A stretch of DNA of 64,000 bases, from the NCBI GenBank assembly GCA_036763105.1, contig JBAIYS010000007.1, positions 62,001 to 126,000 on the forward strand, in the 5' to 3' direction. The stretch is from Peptococcaceae bacterium 1198_IL3148. GTDB taxonomy: Bacteria; Bacillota; Desulfotomaculia; Desulfotomaculales; Desulfohalotomaculaceae. Of this stretch, positions 55,331 through 63,450 are shown piece after piece. The notes below the pieces were generated by a model. The model did not search any database. It was not told the DNA's origin and saw only the letters and a program-made list of their open reading frames with translations. The translations under genes were made by a program, and so were the position numbers. Within the stretch, counting starts at the first letter, position 1. Each line of letters opens with the position of its first letter.

Positions 55331-55376
55331 GTAAAAACCTCCTACAAAATTTTATAAAGCTTCTCTAATCCAGGTT

Positions 55377-55505
55377 TTAAGTATCAACATCATCAATTTT
55401 ATCCACTGCGGCGGCGACATTTAGCTCTGATAGCACATCGAACAGACTTTGTTCTAAACCCTGGCAAACTTTACAACCCTTCGCCCCCAGCAATTTTATA
55501 TCCAC
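55377..55505 (-). pseudogene. Truncated thioredoxin-like (MTH895/thioredoxin_3-type) ORF
   Basis: 42 codons from GTG 55505 to TAA 55377. The product begins MDIKLLGAKGCKVCQGLEQ and ends near VDKIDDVDT. The beta strand plus CxxC plus helix pattern matches small redox-active disulfide proteins of about 77 aa, but the second half with the usual STPALVIDG motif is absent. AGGTGG lies about 13 bp upstream. It is the first ORF of the ATPase operon; it may be a remnant or a minimal peptide. Confidence 0.55.
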
Positions 55506-55550
55506 ATATAGAGTTCACCACCTTTGACCAGTTGTTTTTTTGTTAAATTG

Positions 55551-55592
55551 ATTGTATTTCAGATTACCTTTAGTAACATTGATACAAATCAA
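55551..55592 (-). promoter_or_regulatory. FNR-type box and -10 of the metal ATPase operon
   Basis: The palindrome TTGATACAAATCAA (55579-55592) fits TTGAT-N4-ATCAA perfectly. Reading the minus strand, a -10 box TACAAT (55556-55551) begins 22 bp after it and no -35 is evident, placing the palindrome centre at -41.5. That is the known class II activator position for FNR/CRP proteins. Transcription would start near 55544. Confidence 0.65.
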
Positions 55593-55617
55593 AAAAAGAG
55601 AGGTTTTCCTCTCTTTT
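55591..55617 (-). terminator. Terminator of the Crp/Fnr-family gene
   Basis: AAAAGAGAGG/CCTCTCTTTT (55594-55617) with a four-base loop; on the minus strand a T run follows. The stem overlaps the regulator stop codon and its tail touches the FNR box. Confidence 0.8.
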
Positions 55618-56323
55618 AATCGGTAATGATGGTGGATAGTTTTTCTTTGTTACGGATGATGATGTTTTTATGTCCCTCTGTGGTGATAATGCCAGCGGTC
55701 TGAAATTTAGTCAATTTTCGACTGACTGTTTCTGTGGTTGTGCCCAACAGATTGGCAATTTCTCGCCGCGATAGGTTTACCGAAACTTCAATACCTTGGG
55801 CGGTGCGAATTCCTTGTTTATCTGCCATCATCATTAACCAGGAAGCCAGCCGCTCCTCAATATTTTTTAACGTTAAGTCTATAATAAAATTTTCCGCAGC
55901 GGCCAACCGCTCACTCAAGGCTGCCATAATGCTAATGGACATTTCCGGATTTTCTTTAACCAGAATTTTAAAGTCCTCCCTTGGTATCATACATAAACCG
56001 GTGTCCTCCATGGCCTCGCCGTTAAGGGAATGATGTTCGTCCTTAAACAGACTAAGTTCTCCAAAAAAATCTCCTTGTTCCAGTATGCGGACAATTTGCT
56101 GTCGGCCATCCTTGGAAACTTCGTATATTTTTACTCTGCCATAGCGTACTATGTAGAGGTGGTCAGAGCGATCCCCCTGTAAAAATAAAACATTTCCCTT
56201 TTGGTAGTCTTTTTTTCTAATGAGCCCATTGACCTTTTGTAGTTCTCTATAGCTCAGGGTTTTGAAGATTGGTACTGTACTGGCACAGATATGTCTTAAC
56301 TCATTGGCATTAAATATATGCAT
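55616..56323 (-). CDS. Crp/Fnr family transcriptional regulator
   Basis: 235 aa: cyclic-nucleotide-type beta barrel (GNVLFLQGDRSDHLYIVRYGRVKIYE, GDFFGELSLF), dimer helix, and helix-turn-helix LSRREIANLLGTTTETVSRKL. The recognition helix E198-T-V-S201-R202 carries the residues that FNR uses to read TTGAT. It lacks the N-terminal cysteine cluster of true FNR; cysteines occur only at the N-terminus (HIC) and after the barrel (GLC). ATG 56323 lies 6 bp after GAGGTG. Probable activator of the adjacent metal operon. Confidence 0.9.
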   Translation of the reverse strand: MHIFNANELRHICASTVPIFKTLSYRELQKVNGLIRKKDYQKGNVLFLQGDRSDHLYIVRYGRVKIYEVSKDGRQQIVRILEQGDFFGELSLFKDEHHSLNGEAMEDTGLCMIPREDFKILVKENPEMSISIMAALSERLAAAENFIIDLTLKNIEERLASWLMMMADKQGIRTAQGIEVSVNLSRREIANLLGTTTETVSRKLTKFQTAGIITTEGHKNIIIRNKEKLSTIITD

Positions 56324-56467
56324 CAAATTCACCTCATAATGCTTTACTTAATTATTAATTGTATCACAGCTGTACCGGAACAAGTTAAGCAACCGAGGTT
56401 TTGTAATATATTTATGTATGTTAAATGTTATCCTTAACTATTACTGGTTAATAAAGTTAAAGAAAAG

Positions 56468-56496
56468 TTGTCTGAAAACATTTGGTGTGATAAAAT
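56468..56496 (+). promoter_or_regulatory. sigma-A promoter of the Cys-cluster protein gene
   Basis: TTGTCT (56468-56473), 17 bp, TAAAAT (56491-56496). A small AAAATAG..CTATTTT hairpin (56511-56534) lies between it and the ribosome binding site. Confidence 0.55.
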
Positions 56497-56554
56497 TTGC
56501 TTTGATTAATAAAATAGGGTTATTACTCTATTTTACAGAATGGAGGAGTATAAC

Positions 56555-56839
56555 TTGTTCAGTGGAACCATTCATCCTGAAAATATTGCTAAGCTAGATC
56601 AGCAAGATATGGAAAAACTAATTTTTGCTATCCTAGGCCATGTTAACAGGTCATTGTCATACAATACCGGGCCCCTCGAGCTGTCCAACCGTATTCTCAC
56701 AGAGCTGATAGAAACAGACCTTTTGGAAATAAAAACCGAGGGATGTGGGGGATGTAGTTCTTGTTCAACAACCCCCAAAAAAGAAAAGAGTAAGATTAAA
56801 CGGGAAGGTAAAATCATTCAATTTCCCAAGGGAGAGTAA
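56555..56839 (+). CDS. Hypothetical protein with a CxxCxxC cluster
   Basis: 94 aa, soluble. A helical N-terminal part (IAKLDQQDMEKLIFAILGHVN) and a glycine-cysteine patch EGCGGCSSCS near residue 65, followed by a Lys-rich tail ending IIQFPKGE. The patch could bind a metal or cluster. TTG 56555 lies 7 bp after GGAGG; the ATG at 56540 precedes that site. Divergent from the FNR-type regulator and convergent with the SASP gene, one base apart. No family recognised. Confidence 0.6.
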   Translation: MFSGTIHPENIAKLDQQDMEKLIFAILGHVNRSLSYNTGPLELSNRILTELIETDLLEIKTEGCGGCSSCSTTPKKEKSKIKREGKIIQFPKGE

Positions 56840-56840
56840 C

Positions 56841-57065
56841 TCATTTGGAAGGATTTTTGGCTTTATAGTCAGTATAAATACCTTTTTTAATTCGTTGCGT
56901 GATAATACCGCCAATGCGCCCTGTTTGTTTGGCATTTAATGCCCCCCAACCGTATTGGCGGATAGTTTCGCCCAAACCAAGTTCTTCAGCCACTTCCATC
57001 CGCCACAAATCTTCTTTGGTGGGTGATTTAGGTTTTTTATTTCTTTTGGATTTTCTGACGGTCAT
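56841..57065 (-). CDS. Small acid-soluble spore protein, alpha/beta type
   Basis: 74 aa DNA-binding spore coat-of-DNA protein. The SASP core reads RMEVAEELGLGETIRQYGWGALNAKQTGRIGG, with the E-L-G and G-R-I-G-G landmarks around the GPR protease site region; a long Lys/Arg-rich N-terminus makes it like SspF-type variants. ATG start behind GGGGGTG. I could not find a convincing sigma-G promoter upstream. Confidence 0.85.
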   Translation of the reverse strand: MTVRKSKRNKKPKSPTKEDLWRMEVAEELGLGETIRQYGWGALNAKQTGRIGGIITQRIKKGIYTDYKAKNPSK

Positions 57066-57215
57066 GATGACACCCCCTGAGAATATTCTGCCTGATTAAC
57101 AATAAAATATTAGTGACGGTGGATTTTTTAATGTTTTAAAAATTCAAGCAGGACTATTTTGAGCAACGGCGAACTTCAACATTAATCTTAAAATTTAATA
57201 AAGCCGAATGATGGT

Positions 57216-57440
57216 GGTGGGAGAGGGCCTATATAAGGACGCCGAAGGAGCAAGGCTATTACCGGCTGGCTGATAGTTGAAACTCTCAGGCAAAATGACT
57301 GCTACCTGACGGAACTCTGGAGAGATCCGAACAGTGGACACCCACGGGGAAGCCCCTGGATAACACACAAGTGATGGGGGTAATCTCTCAGGTAACCGGA
57401 CAGAGCAACCAGCATTTGTGGTTTTGTTCTGTCTTTTTGC
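57216..57440 (+). ncRNA. Tandem glycine riboswitch with terminator
   Basis: This explains most of the 457-bp gap before gcvT. Aptamer 1 (about 57216-57318) has GGGAGAGGGCC, GCCGAAGGAGCAA and AACTCTCAGGCAAAA..TGACGGAACTCTGGAGAG. Aptamer 2 (about 57319-57405) has GATCCGAAC, CACGGGGAAGCCCC and AATCTCTCAGGTAA..GGACAGAG. A terminator GACAGAGC..AACCA / TGGTT..GTTCTGTC plus T5 (57399-57436) overlaps the end of aptamer 2. Glycine binding should prevent termination and switch the gcv operon on. Confidence 0.95.
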
Positions 57441-57522
57441 TTTTTTCTACATGGGGTCAGGAGTAATGCAAATATTATGTTTTCATCATACTAATAAAGT
57501 ATAGTTAAACGGAGGAGATTTA

Positions 57523-58614
57523 ATGGTAGAGCTAAAGCGTACTCCACTTTATCAAGTGCACAAAGAGTTGGGCGCTAAACTGGTTGAATTTGGTGGCTGG
57601 GAAATGCCGGTGCAGTATCAAGGTATCCTTAAAGAACATCAAGCGGTTCGTGAGGCTGCGGGGTTGTTTGATGTATCCCATATGGGTGAGTTTCTGGTGG
57701 CTGGAGAAGATGCCCTTAATTTTCTTCAACAATTGGTGACCAACGACGTTTCTAAAATAGGCATTGGCAAAGTTATGTACACCACCATGGTCAAAGAAGA
57801 TGGCGGGGTGGTGGACGATTTATTAATTTATAACCTTGGCTTGCACCGCTATCTAATGGTGGTAAATGCCGGAAATATTACAAAGGATTTTAACTGGGTT
57901 AAACAAAATCTGGTCGGTGATGCCGATGTGGCTGATAAATCAGATGAATTTGCATTGCTGGCGTTGCAAGGTCCGGTGGCGGAAAAGGTGCTTCAGACAT
58001 TAACCCCATTGCAGTTAAATACCATTGGCCCGTTCCAATTTGCCATGGGAGTAATTGGTGGCGTGGCCTGTTTAATATCCCGTACCGGTTACACCGGAGA
58101 GGATGGCTTTGAGATGTACTGCCACCCGGACGAGGTGGAACATTTATGGCGGGCTATATTAGAAGCCGGCAAGAATGATGGCGTGGTGCCTGCGGGGCTG
58201 GGTGCCAGAGATACCTTGCGATTTGAAGCTGCACTACCGCTTTACGGGCATGAATTAACTGATCAAATTAACCCTCTAATGGCAGGACTTTCTTGGACAG
58301 TAAAGTTTGACAAAGAAGATTTTATTGGTAAAGAGGCTTTACTTAAAGTGAAGGAACAAGGGGTTTCCTATAAGTTAGTGGGTTTAGAGATGATCGAAAG
58401 GGGGATTGCCCGGGCAGAGTATCCTGTACAAAAGGATGGACATGGTATTGGCTGGGTAACCTCCGGTAGTTTTTCACCAACCCTTAATGCTAATTTGGCG
58501 TTAGCCTATGTTAGACCAGAGTATGCAGCGCTAGAAACTGAATTGGCGGTGGTAATCCGGGGTAAGGCTGTTAAGGCAAAGGTGATTAAGAAACCTTTCT
58601 ACAAGAAAGGCTAA
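57523..58614 (+). CDS. gcvT: Aminomethyltransferase GcvT (glycine cleavage T protein)
   Basis: Moves the methylene group from the lipoyl arm of GcvH to tetrahydrofolate, releasing ammonia. WEMPVQYQGI, FDVSHMGEF, RTGYTGEDGFE, GLGARDTLRFEAALPLYGHEL are family motifs. 363 aa, ATG behind GGAGGAG. First gene after the glycine riboswitch. Confidence 0.96.
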   Translation: MVELKRTPLYQVHKELGAKLVEFGGWEMPVQYQGILKEHQAVREAAGLFDVSHMGEFLVAGEDALNFLQQLVTNDVSKIGIGKVMYTTMVKEDGGVVDDLLIYNLGLHRYLMVVNAGNITKDFNWVKQNLVGDADVADKSDEFALLALQGPVAEKVLQTLTPLQLNTIGPFQFAMGVIGGVACLISRTGYTGEDGFEMYCHPDEVEHLWRAILEAGKNDGVVPAGLGARDTLRFEAALPLYGHELTDQINPLMAGLSWTVKFDKEDFIGKEALLKVKEQGVSYKLVGLEMIERGIARAEYPVQKDGHGIGWVTSGSFSPTLNANLALAYVRPEYAALETELAVVIRGKAVKAKVIKKPFYKKG

Positions 58615-58653
58615 ATATAACAATAGTAATTGATTTTGAGGGAGGAATTTTTA

Positions 58654-59040
58654 ATGAGTAAAGTGATGGCAGGTTTAATGTACAGTAAGGAACACGAGTG
58701 GGTAAAGATTGAAGGGAATCGGGCTACTATAGGTATCACTGATTATGCCCAAGAATCATTAGGGGATATTGTATTTTTAGAATTACCCAATGTGGGTGAT
58801 ACCTTTGAAGCAGAGGATACCTTTGGGGTAGTGGAATCGGTTAAGGCCGCCTCAGACTTGTATACCCCACTGAGCGGTAAAGTGGTGGAAATAAATGAGG
58901 ATTTGGTGGATTCACCCGAAGCCATTAATGAAGATCCCTACAATGCGTGGATGATGGTAATTGAATTTGACGATGATGCGGCAGTTAATAACCTGCTTTC
59001 TAAAGAACAATATGAAGAATTTTTAGAGGAGAATGCTTAA
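58654..59040 (+). CDS. gcvH: Glycine cleavage H protein
   Basis: Lipoyl carrier of 128 aa. The lipoylated lysine is in [12 protein letters not shown], and [19 protein letters not shown] precedes it. ATG 58654 follows GGGAGGA; an earlier TTG-type start at 58630 lies before that site. Its TAA shares one base with the gcvPA ATG. Confidence 0.96.
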   Translation: MSKVMAGLMYSKEHEWVKIEGNRATIGITDYAQESLGDIVFLELPNVGDTFEAEDTFGVVESVKAASDLYTPLSGKVVEINEDLVDSPEAINEDPYNAWMMVIEFDDDAAVNNLLSKEQYEEFLEENA

Positions 59041-60383
59041 TGGGTTATATTCCTCACACTGATAATGAACGACAGCAAATGCTAACCCAGCTGGGTATGG
59101 AAAAAATAGAACAACTATTTAGCGACATACCACAGCAGGTGAGATTGCAGAGAGAATTAAACATACCGGGGCCCTTTAGTGAATTGGAGGTTTCCCGCCA
59201 GCTAATGGCCTTGGCCCAAAAAAATAAAACCACAGATCAATATATCAGCTTTTTAGGCGCCGGAGCCTACGACCATTTTATTCCCAGTGCGGTACAGCAC
59301 ATATTGTCCCGGGCGGAATTCTATACCGCTTATACACCTTATCAACCGGAAATTAGCCAGGGCGTGTTACAATCTATCTTTGAATTTCAAACGATGATTT
59401 GTGAGCTAACGGGAATGGATGTGGCCAATGCTTCAATGTATGATGGTGCTTCCGCCACCGCCGAGGCAGCTTTAATGGCCTGTGTGGCCACCAAAAGAAC
59501 CAAGGTGCTGGTTTCAAAGGCGGTGCATCCTGAATACCGAGAGGTGTTGAAAACCTATGCCGCTGGGCCGGAATTGGATATATTAGAAATAGATTTTTAT
59601 CAGGGTGGTACCGATTTAGAGAAATTAAAAGAGCAACTGGACAAAGACGTGGCAGCGCTGATTATTCAGCAGCCCAACTTCTTTGGCACCATTGAAGATC
59701 TCACTGCAGCGGCAGAACTGGCCCACCAAGTGAAGGCACTGCTGGTGGCGGTGGTGGACCCAGTGGCCATGGCCTTAATTGCCTCACCGGGCTGCTGTGG
59801 TGCTGATATCGTTGTGGGGGAAGGTCAAGGTTTAGGTATTCCAATGTCCTTTGGTGGCCCCCATTTGGGCTTTATGGCCTGTACTGAAAAGTTAATGCGC
59901 CGGATGCCCGGTCGCATTGTGGGACAAACCAAAGATAGTAGAGGGGATAGGGGCTATGTATTGACTTTGCAAGCCAGAGAGCAACATATCAGACGAGATA
60001 AAGCAACCTCAAATATTTGCTCTAACCAAGCCCTTTGTGCGCTGGCGGCAACGGTGCATTTGAGTTTGCTGGGTAAAAAAGGTCTGCGTCAGGTGGCGGA
60101 ACAAAGTTTGCAAAAGGCCCATTACGCCAGTGAACAGATTATTAATTTGTTGGGCTTCCAGTTAGCATGGTCAGCACCGTTCTTTAAAGAATTTGTTGTC
60201 AAGCTACCACAACCGGCGGCAGAGGTGAATGCTAAACTATTGGAAAATGGCATCATTGGTGGGTTGGATTTGGGACGCTACCATCCTGAATTGCAAAATC
60301 ATATGTTACTTTGTGTCACTGAAACCCGGACTAAAGAAGATATTGACCGCCTGGTGGCGGTGTTGGGAGGGGACGTAAGATGA
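59040..60383 (+). CDS. gcvPA: Glycine dehydrogenase (decarboxylating) subunit 1
   Basis: Alpha subunit of the split P protein, 447 aa: [40 protein letters not shown], and [25 protein letters not shown]. Works with GcvPB as a PLP decarboxylase. Translationally coupled to gcvH by a one-base overlap and to gcvPB by a 4-base ATGA overlap. Confidence 0.96.
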   Translation: MGYIPHTDNERQQMLTQLGMEKIEQLFSDIPQQVRLQRELNIPGPFSELEVSRQLMALAQKNKTTDQYISFLGAGAYDHFIPSAVQHILSRAEFYTAYTPYQPEISQGVLQSIFEFQTMICELTGMDVANASMYDGASATAEAALMACVATKRTKVLVSKAVHPEYREVLKTYAAGPELDILEIDFYQGGTDLEKLKEQLDKDVAALIIQQPNFFGTIEDLTAAAELAHQVKALLVAVVDPVAMALIASPGCCGADIVVGEGQGLGIPMSFGGPHLGFMACTEKLMRRMPGRIVGQTKDSRGDRGYVLTLQAREQHIRRDKATSNICSNQALCALAATVHLSLLGKKGLRQVAEQSLQKAHYASEQIINLLGFQLAWSAPFFKEFVVKLPQPAAEVNAKLLENGIIGGLDLGRYHPELQNHMLLCVTETRTKEDIDRLVAVLGGDVR

Positions 60384-61825
60384 GTGAACCGTTAATTTTT
60401 GAACTTTCCCGGCCCGGTCGCCAAGGGGTAGCGTTGCCCCAAAATGATGTGCCGGCAAAATCATTGGCAGATTTAATACCGGCCTCAATGTTGCGGCAAG
60501 ATGAACCAGAGCTACCAGAGGTAAGTGAAGTGGATGCGGTCAGACACTTTACCAGGCTTTCCAGGTTAAACTATGGGGTAGACGTCGGTTTTTACCCACT
60601 GGGTTCCTGCACCATGAAATATAATCCCAAAATAAATGAGGATGTGGCCAACATGCCCGGTTTTACCCGGTTACATCCTTATCAACCGGAAGAAACTGTT
60701 CAGGGCGCACTGGAGTTAATGTATTTAACTCAACAATACCTGGGGGAAATCACCGGCATGGATGCTTTTTCATTGCAACCTGCTGCTGGCGCCCATGGCG
60801 AACTGACCGGTCTTTTAATTATCAAGGCTTATTTAAAGCATAAAGGCTTAAATCGCACCAAGGTAATTGTTCCGGACTCTGCCCATGGCACCAACCCAGC
60901 CAGCGCTGCTTTGGCTGGCTTTAAAGTGGTTCAGGTGAAGTCGGATACCCGGGGTAATGTGGATGTGGAGGCTCTCAGACAGGTTGTTGATGAGGACACT
61001 GCCGCCCTAATGCTAACTAACCCCAGCACATTGGGATTATTTGAAGAGAACATTGTGGAAATTGCAGAAATAGTGCACAATGCCGGTGGTCTGTTGTACT
61101 ATGATGGTGCCAACATGAATGCCATTATGGGCATTACCCGCCCGGGGGACATGGGGTTTGATGTGGTCCACCTCAATCTGCACAAAACCTTTTCGACACC
61201 CCACGGCGGTGGCGGACCGGGCAGTGGCCCGGTGGGTGTGAAGGCTGATTTGGCTCCCTTTTTACCCCGGCCGGTGGTGGTAAAAGAAAATGATCAGTAC
61301 CGTTTGGATTATAGGCAACCGCTGTCCATTGGTAAAATGCGCAGTTTTTATGCCAGTTTTAGCGTGGTGATTAAAGCCTTTGCCTATATGCTAACGGAAG
61401 GTGGCAGCGGGCTAAAATCCGTCAGTGAGCATGCAGTATTAAATGCCAATTATTTGATGCGTAAATTGGCTGAACATTTGAACATTCCCTATGACCGGAT
61501 TTGCATGCATGAGTTTGTTTGCCAACCTAAAGAACTAAAGGAAAAGGGTGTGCACACACTGGATTTGGCCAAACGAATGCTGGATTATGGGTATCACCCA
61601 CCAACCATTTACTTTCCACTGATTGTGGAAGAGGCGATGATGTTAGAGCCCACCGAGACTGAAAGCAAAGAAGTTTTAGATGACTTTGCCAATAATATAA
61701 TTAAAATTTTACAAGAAGCAGCTTCAGATCCGGAAATGGTTAAATCAGCACCCCACAGTACGCCAGTGGGAAGACTAGATGAAGTAACCGCAGCCAGAAA
61801 TCCGGTGCTTCGCCACCGTAAATAA
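60380..61825 (+). CDS. gcvPB: Glycine dehydrogenase (decarboxylating) subunit 2
   Basis: PLP-bearing beta subunit of the split P protein, 481 aa. PLP lysine in [32 protein letters not shown] and [12 protein letters not shown] are family motifs. No lipoamide dehydrogenase gene follows, so the L protein is encoded elsewhere. In anaerobes of this type the complex can run in either direction. Confidence 0.96.
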   Translation: MSEPLIFELSRPGRQGVALPQNDVPAKSLADLIPASMLRQDEPELPEVSEVDAVRHFTRLSRLNYGVDVGFYPLGSCTMKYNPKINEDVANMPGFTRLHPYQPEETVQGALELMYLTQQYLGEITGMDAFSLQPAAGAHGELTGLLIIKAYLKHKGLNRTKVIVPDSAHGTNPASAALAGFKVVQVKSDTRGNVDVEALRQVVDEDTAALMLTNPSTLGLFEENIVEIAEIVHNAGGLLYYDGANMNAIMGITRPGDMGFDVVHLNLHKTFSTPHGGGGPGSGPVGVKADLAPFLPRPVVVKENDQYRLDYRQPLSIGKMRSFYASFSVVIKAFAYMLTEGGSGLKSVSEHAVLNANYLMRKLAEHLNIPYDRICMHEFVCQPKELKEKGVHTLDLAKRMLDYGYHPPTIYFPLIVEEAMMLEPTETESKEVLDDFANNIIKILQEAASDPEMVKSAPHSTPVGRLDEVTAARNPVLRHRK

Positions 61826-61829
61826 TTTT

Positions 61830-61868
61830 AAACGCATCGGCCGTTGGAAAACGGTCATGCGTTTTTTT
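61830..61868 (+). terminator. Intrinsic terminator after the gcv operon
   Basis: AAACGCAT (61830-61837) pairs with ATGCGTTT (61857-61864), with an inner CCGTT/AACGG stem, followed by T7. Confidence 0.9.
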
Positions 61869-61952
61869 ACTTTGTATCTTCTATACCTAATTCTTAATTA
61901 AATGTTTTGATGATATAATATACTAATTATCAAAAAATCTGGGGGTGAAAAG

Positions 61953-62891
61953 GTGGACCCCAAACAAAAGGTTGCCCGGTTATCCATCATATCTAATACG
62001 TTGTTGACTACGGGCAAGTTGTCAGTGGGTTTAGTTATGGGGTCAGTTGGTGTGCTGTCTGAGGCGATACATTCAGGCCTGGACCTAGTTGCCTCAATAA
62101 TTGCCTATTTTTCTGTTAAACAGTCCGCTAAACCTGCTGATGAACAACACAAGTATGGTCATGGTAAATATGAAAATTTAGCTGCCATTATCGAGGCTTT
62201 ATTAATTGTGATTGCTGCGGTGGCAATACTGCTAAATGCCATTCCCAAATTAATGCATAAAAATATTGAGATTGAAGCGCTGGGCTTAGGGATGCTGGTG
62301 ATGGGTGTTTCCTGCGTGGTAAACGGTTGGGTGTCCTATAAATTAATGAAAGTGGCTAAGGAGACCGATTCCCCGGCACTGGAAGCCGATGCCCTGCACC
62401 TGCGCACCGATGTTTATACCTCATTGGGTGTATTTATCAGTATTGGATTGATTAAGCTGACTGGGTTGACCATTATCGACCCATTGGTGGGGATATTTGT
62501 TACGCTGTTGATTTTAAAGGCGGCCTATGACCTGCTGCATGACTCAGTGGCCAGCATGCTAGACACTAAACTGCCACAGGCTGACGAAGAAAGAATACAA
62601 TTAGCGCTGGAACAGTACCGGGATCGCTTTGTCAGTTATCATAATTTGCGCACCAGAAAGGCAGGGCCACAACGGCACGTTGACCTGCACTTAGTGGTAC
62701 CACGTTATCGAACGATAGCCGAAGTACACCTGCTTTGCGATGAAATTGAAGCGGTGCTGGAAAAAGAACTGCCTAGAAGTAGCATATTAATTCATAGTGA
62801 ACCCTGTGATCCAAAGTACTGTGATAATTGTAATGCCAGTTGCCAATGCAGAAAAAACGGTGTCTGTATCAGGTCATTTGACAATAAGTAA
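61953..62891 (+). CDS. Cation diffusion facilitator (FieF/YdfM-like)
   Basis: Proton-coupled divalent metal exporter of 312 aa. Six membrane segments; the metal site shows HSGLD in segment 2 and HLRTD in segment 5 (HxxxD / HxxxD), as in iron, zinc or manganese CDFs. A cytosolic C-terminal domain ends in an added cysteine-rich tail (CDPKYCDNCNASCQCRKNGVC), eight cysteines that could bind metal. GTG start after GGGGGTG; a TATAAT at 61914 with a poor -35 may be its promoter. Confidence 0.9.
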   Translation: MDPKQKVARLSIISNTLLTTGKLSVGLVMGSVGVLSEAIHSGLDLVASIIAYFSVKQSAKPADEQHKYGHGKYENLAAIIEALLIVIAAVAILLNAIPKLMHKNIEIEALGLGMLVMGVSCVVNGWVSYKLMKVAKETDSPALEADALHLRTDVYTSLGVFISIGLIKLTGLTIIDPLVGIFVTLLILKAAYDLLHDSVASMLDTKLPQADEERIQLALEQYRDRFVSYHNLRTRKAGPQRHVDLHLVVPRYRTIAEVHLLCDEIEAVLEKELPRSSILIHSEPCDPKYCDNCNASCQCRKNGVCIRSFDNK

Positions 62892-62899
62892 AATAGGCT

Positions 62900-62949
62900 G
62901 GCCACCTTTTATCTAAAAAGCAAAGGCAAAAGACGCCTAGGTTTCGTTA
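62900..62949 (-). repeat. Structured repeat copy A5 (5' module only, inverted)
   Basis: On the minus strand this reads TAACGAAACCTAGGCGTC, TTTTGCCTTTGCTT and TTAGATAAAAGGT, nearly identical to the first 55 bp of copy A4. The CTGCTGCAG core and everything beyond it are missing. Confidence 0.65.
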
Positions 62950-62966
62950 TTAATAATGCATAAAGG

Positions 62967-62991
62967 AGCTGTTGCAAAGTTTTGCAACAGC
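62967..62991. terminator. Hairpin between the CDF gene and trmL
   Basis: GCTGTTGCAAA (62968-62978) pairs perfectly with TTTGCAACAGC (62981-62991). It abuts the trmL stop and is almost the same sequence as the hairpin after ileS; T- and A-rich flanks would allow termination from both sides. Confidence 0.7.
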
Positions 62992-63450
62992 CTATTTCAT
63001 GTTGGTAAAATTTTGTTGTCTAAGGGCTTCATATAGTACCACAGCCACAGAATTTGACAAATTAAGTGATCTCACCTCTGACAGCATCGGTATTCTAATA
63101 CAATAATCTGGGTTTGCTGCCAATAGCTTTTCGGGCAGTCCGGCGGTTTCCTTACCAAAAACCAAAAAATCGTTTTCTGCAAACTTAACCTGGGTATAAC
63201 TATTTTTTGCTTTGGTGGTTAAATACCAGAACCTTCCTTGGGGGTAATTTTGGTATAATTCATCAATACTGTCGTGGTAATGTAAATCCAACAGGTGCCA
63301 ATAATCTAAACCGGCCCGCTTTAAGTATTTGTCATCGGTGGAAAACCCTAAGGGTTTTACCAAGTGGAGGCTGGCACCGGTACAGGCACAGGTGCGGGAT
63401 ATGTTGCCGGTGTTTGCCGGTATTTCTGGTTCCACTAAAACAATATGCAT
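62992..63450 (-). CDS. trmL: tRNA (cytidine(34)-2'-O)-methyltransferase TrmL
   Basis: SPOUT methyltransferase modifying the wobble base of tRNA-Leu. HIVLVEPEIPANTGNISRTCACTGA at the N-terminus, FGKETAGLPE and the knot motif IPMLSEVRSLNLSNSVAVVLYEAL. 152 aa, typical. Starts directly after the nth stop. Confidence 0.94.
   Translation of the reverse strand: MHIVLVEPEIPANTGNISRTCACTGASLHLVKPLGFSTDDKYLKRAGLDYWHLLDLHYHDSIDELYQNYPQGRFWYLTTKAKNSYTQVKFAENDFLVFGKETAGLPEKLLAANPDYCIRIPMLSEVRSLNLSNSVAVVLYEALRQQNFTNMK

Noticed and set aside
57066-57160. Sigma-G promoter for the SASP gene
   Set aside because: Several AT-rich -10 candidates exist but none has a GNATR-type -35 at the right distance.
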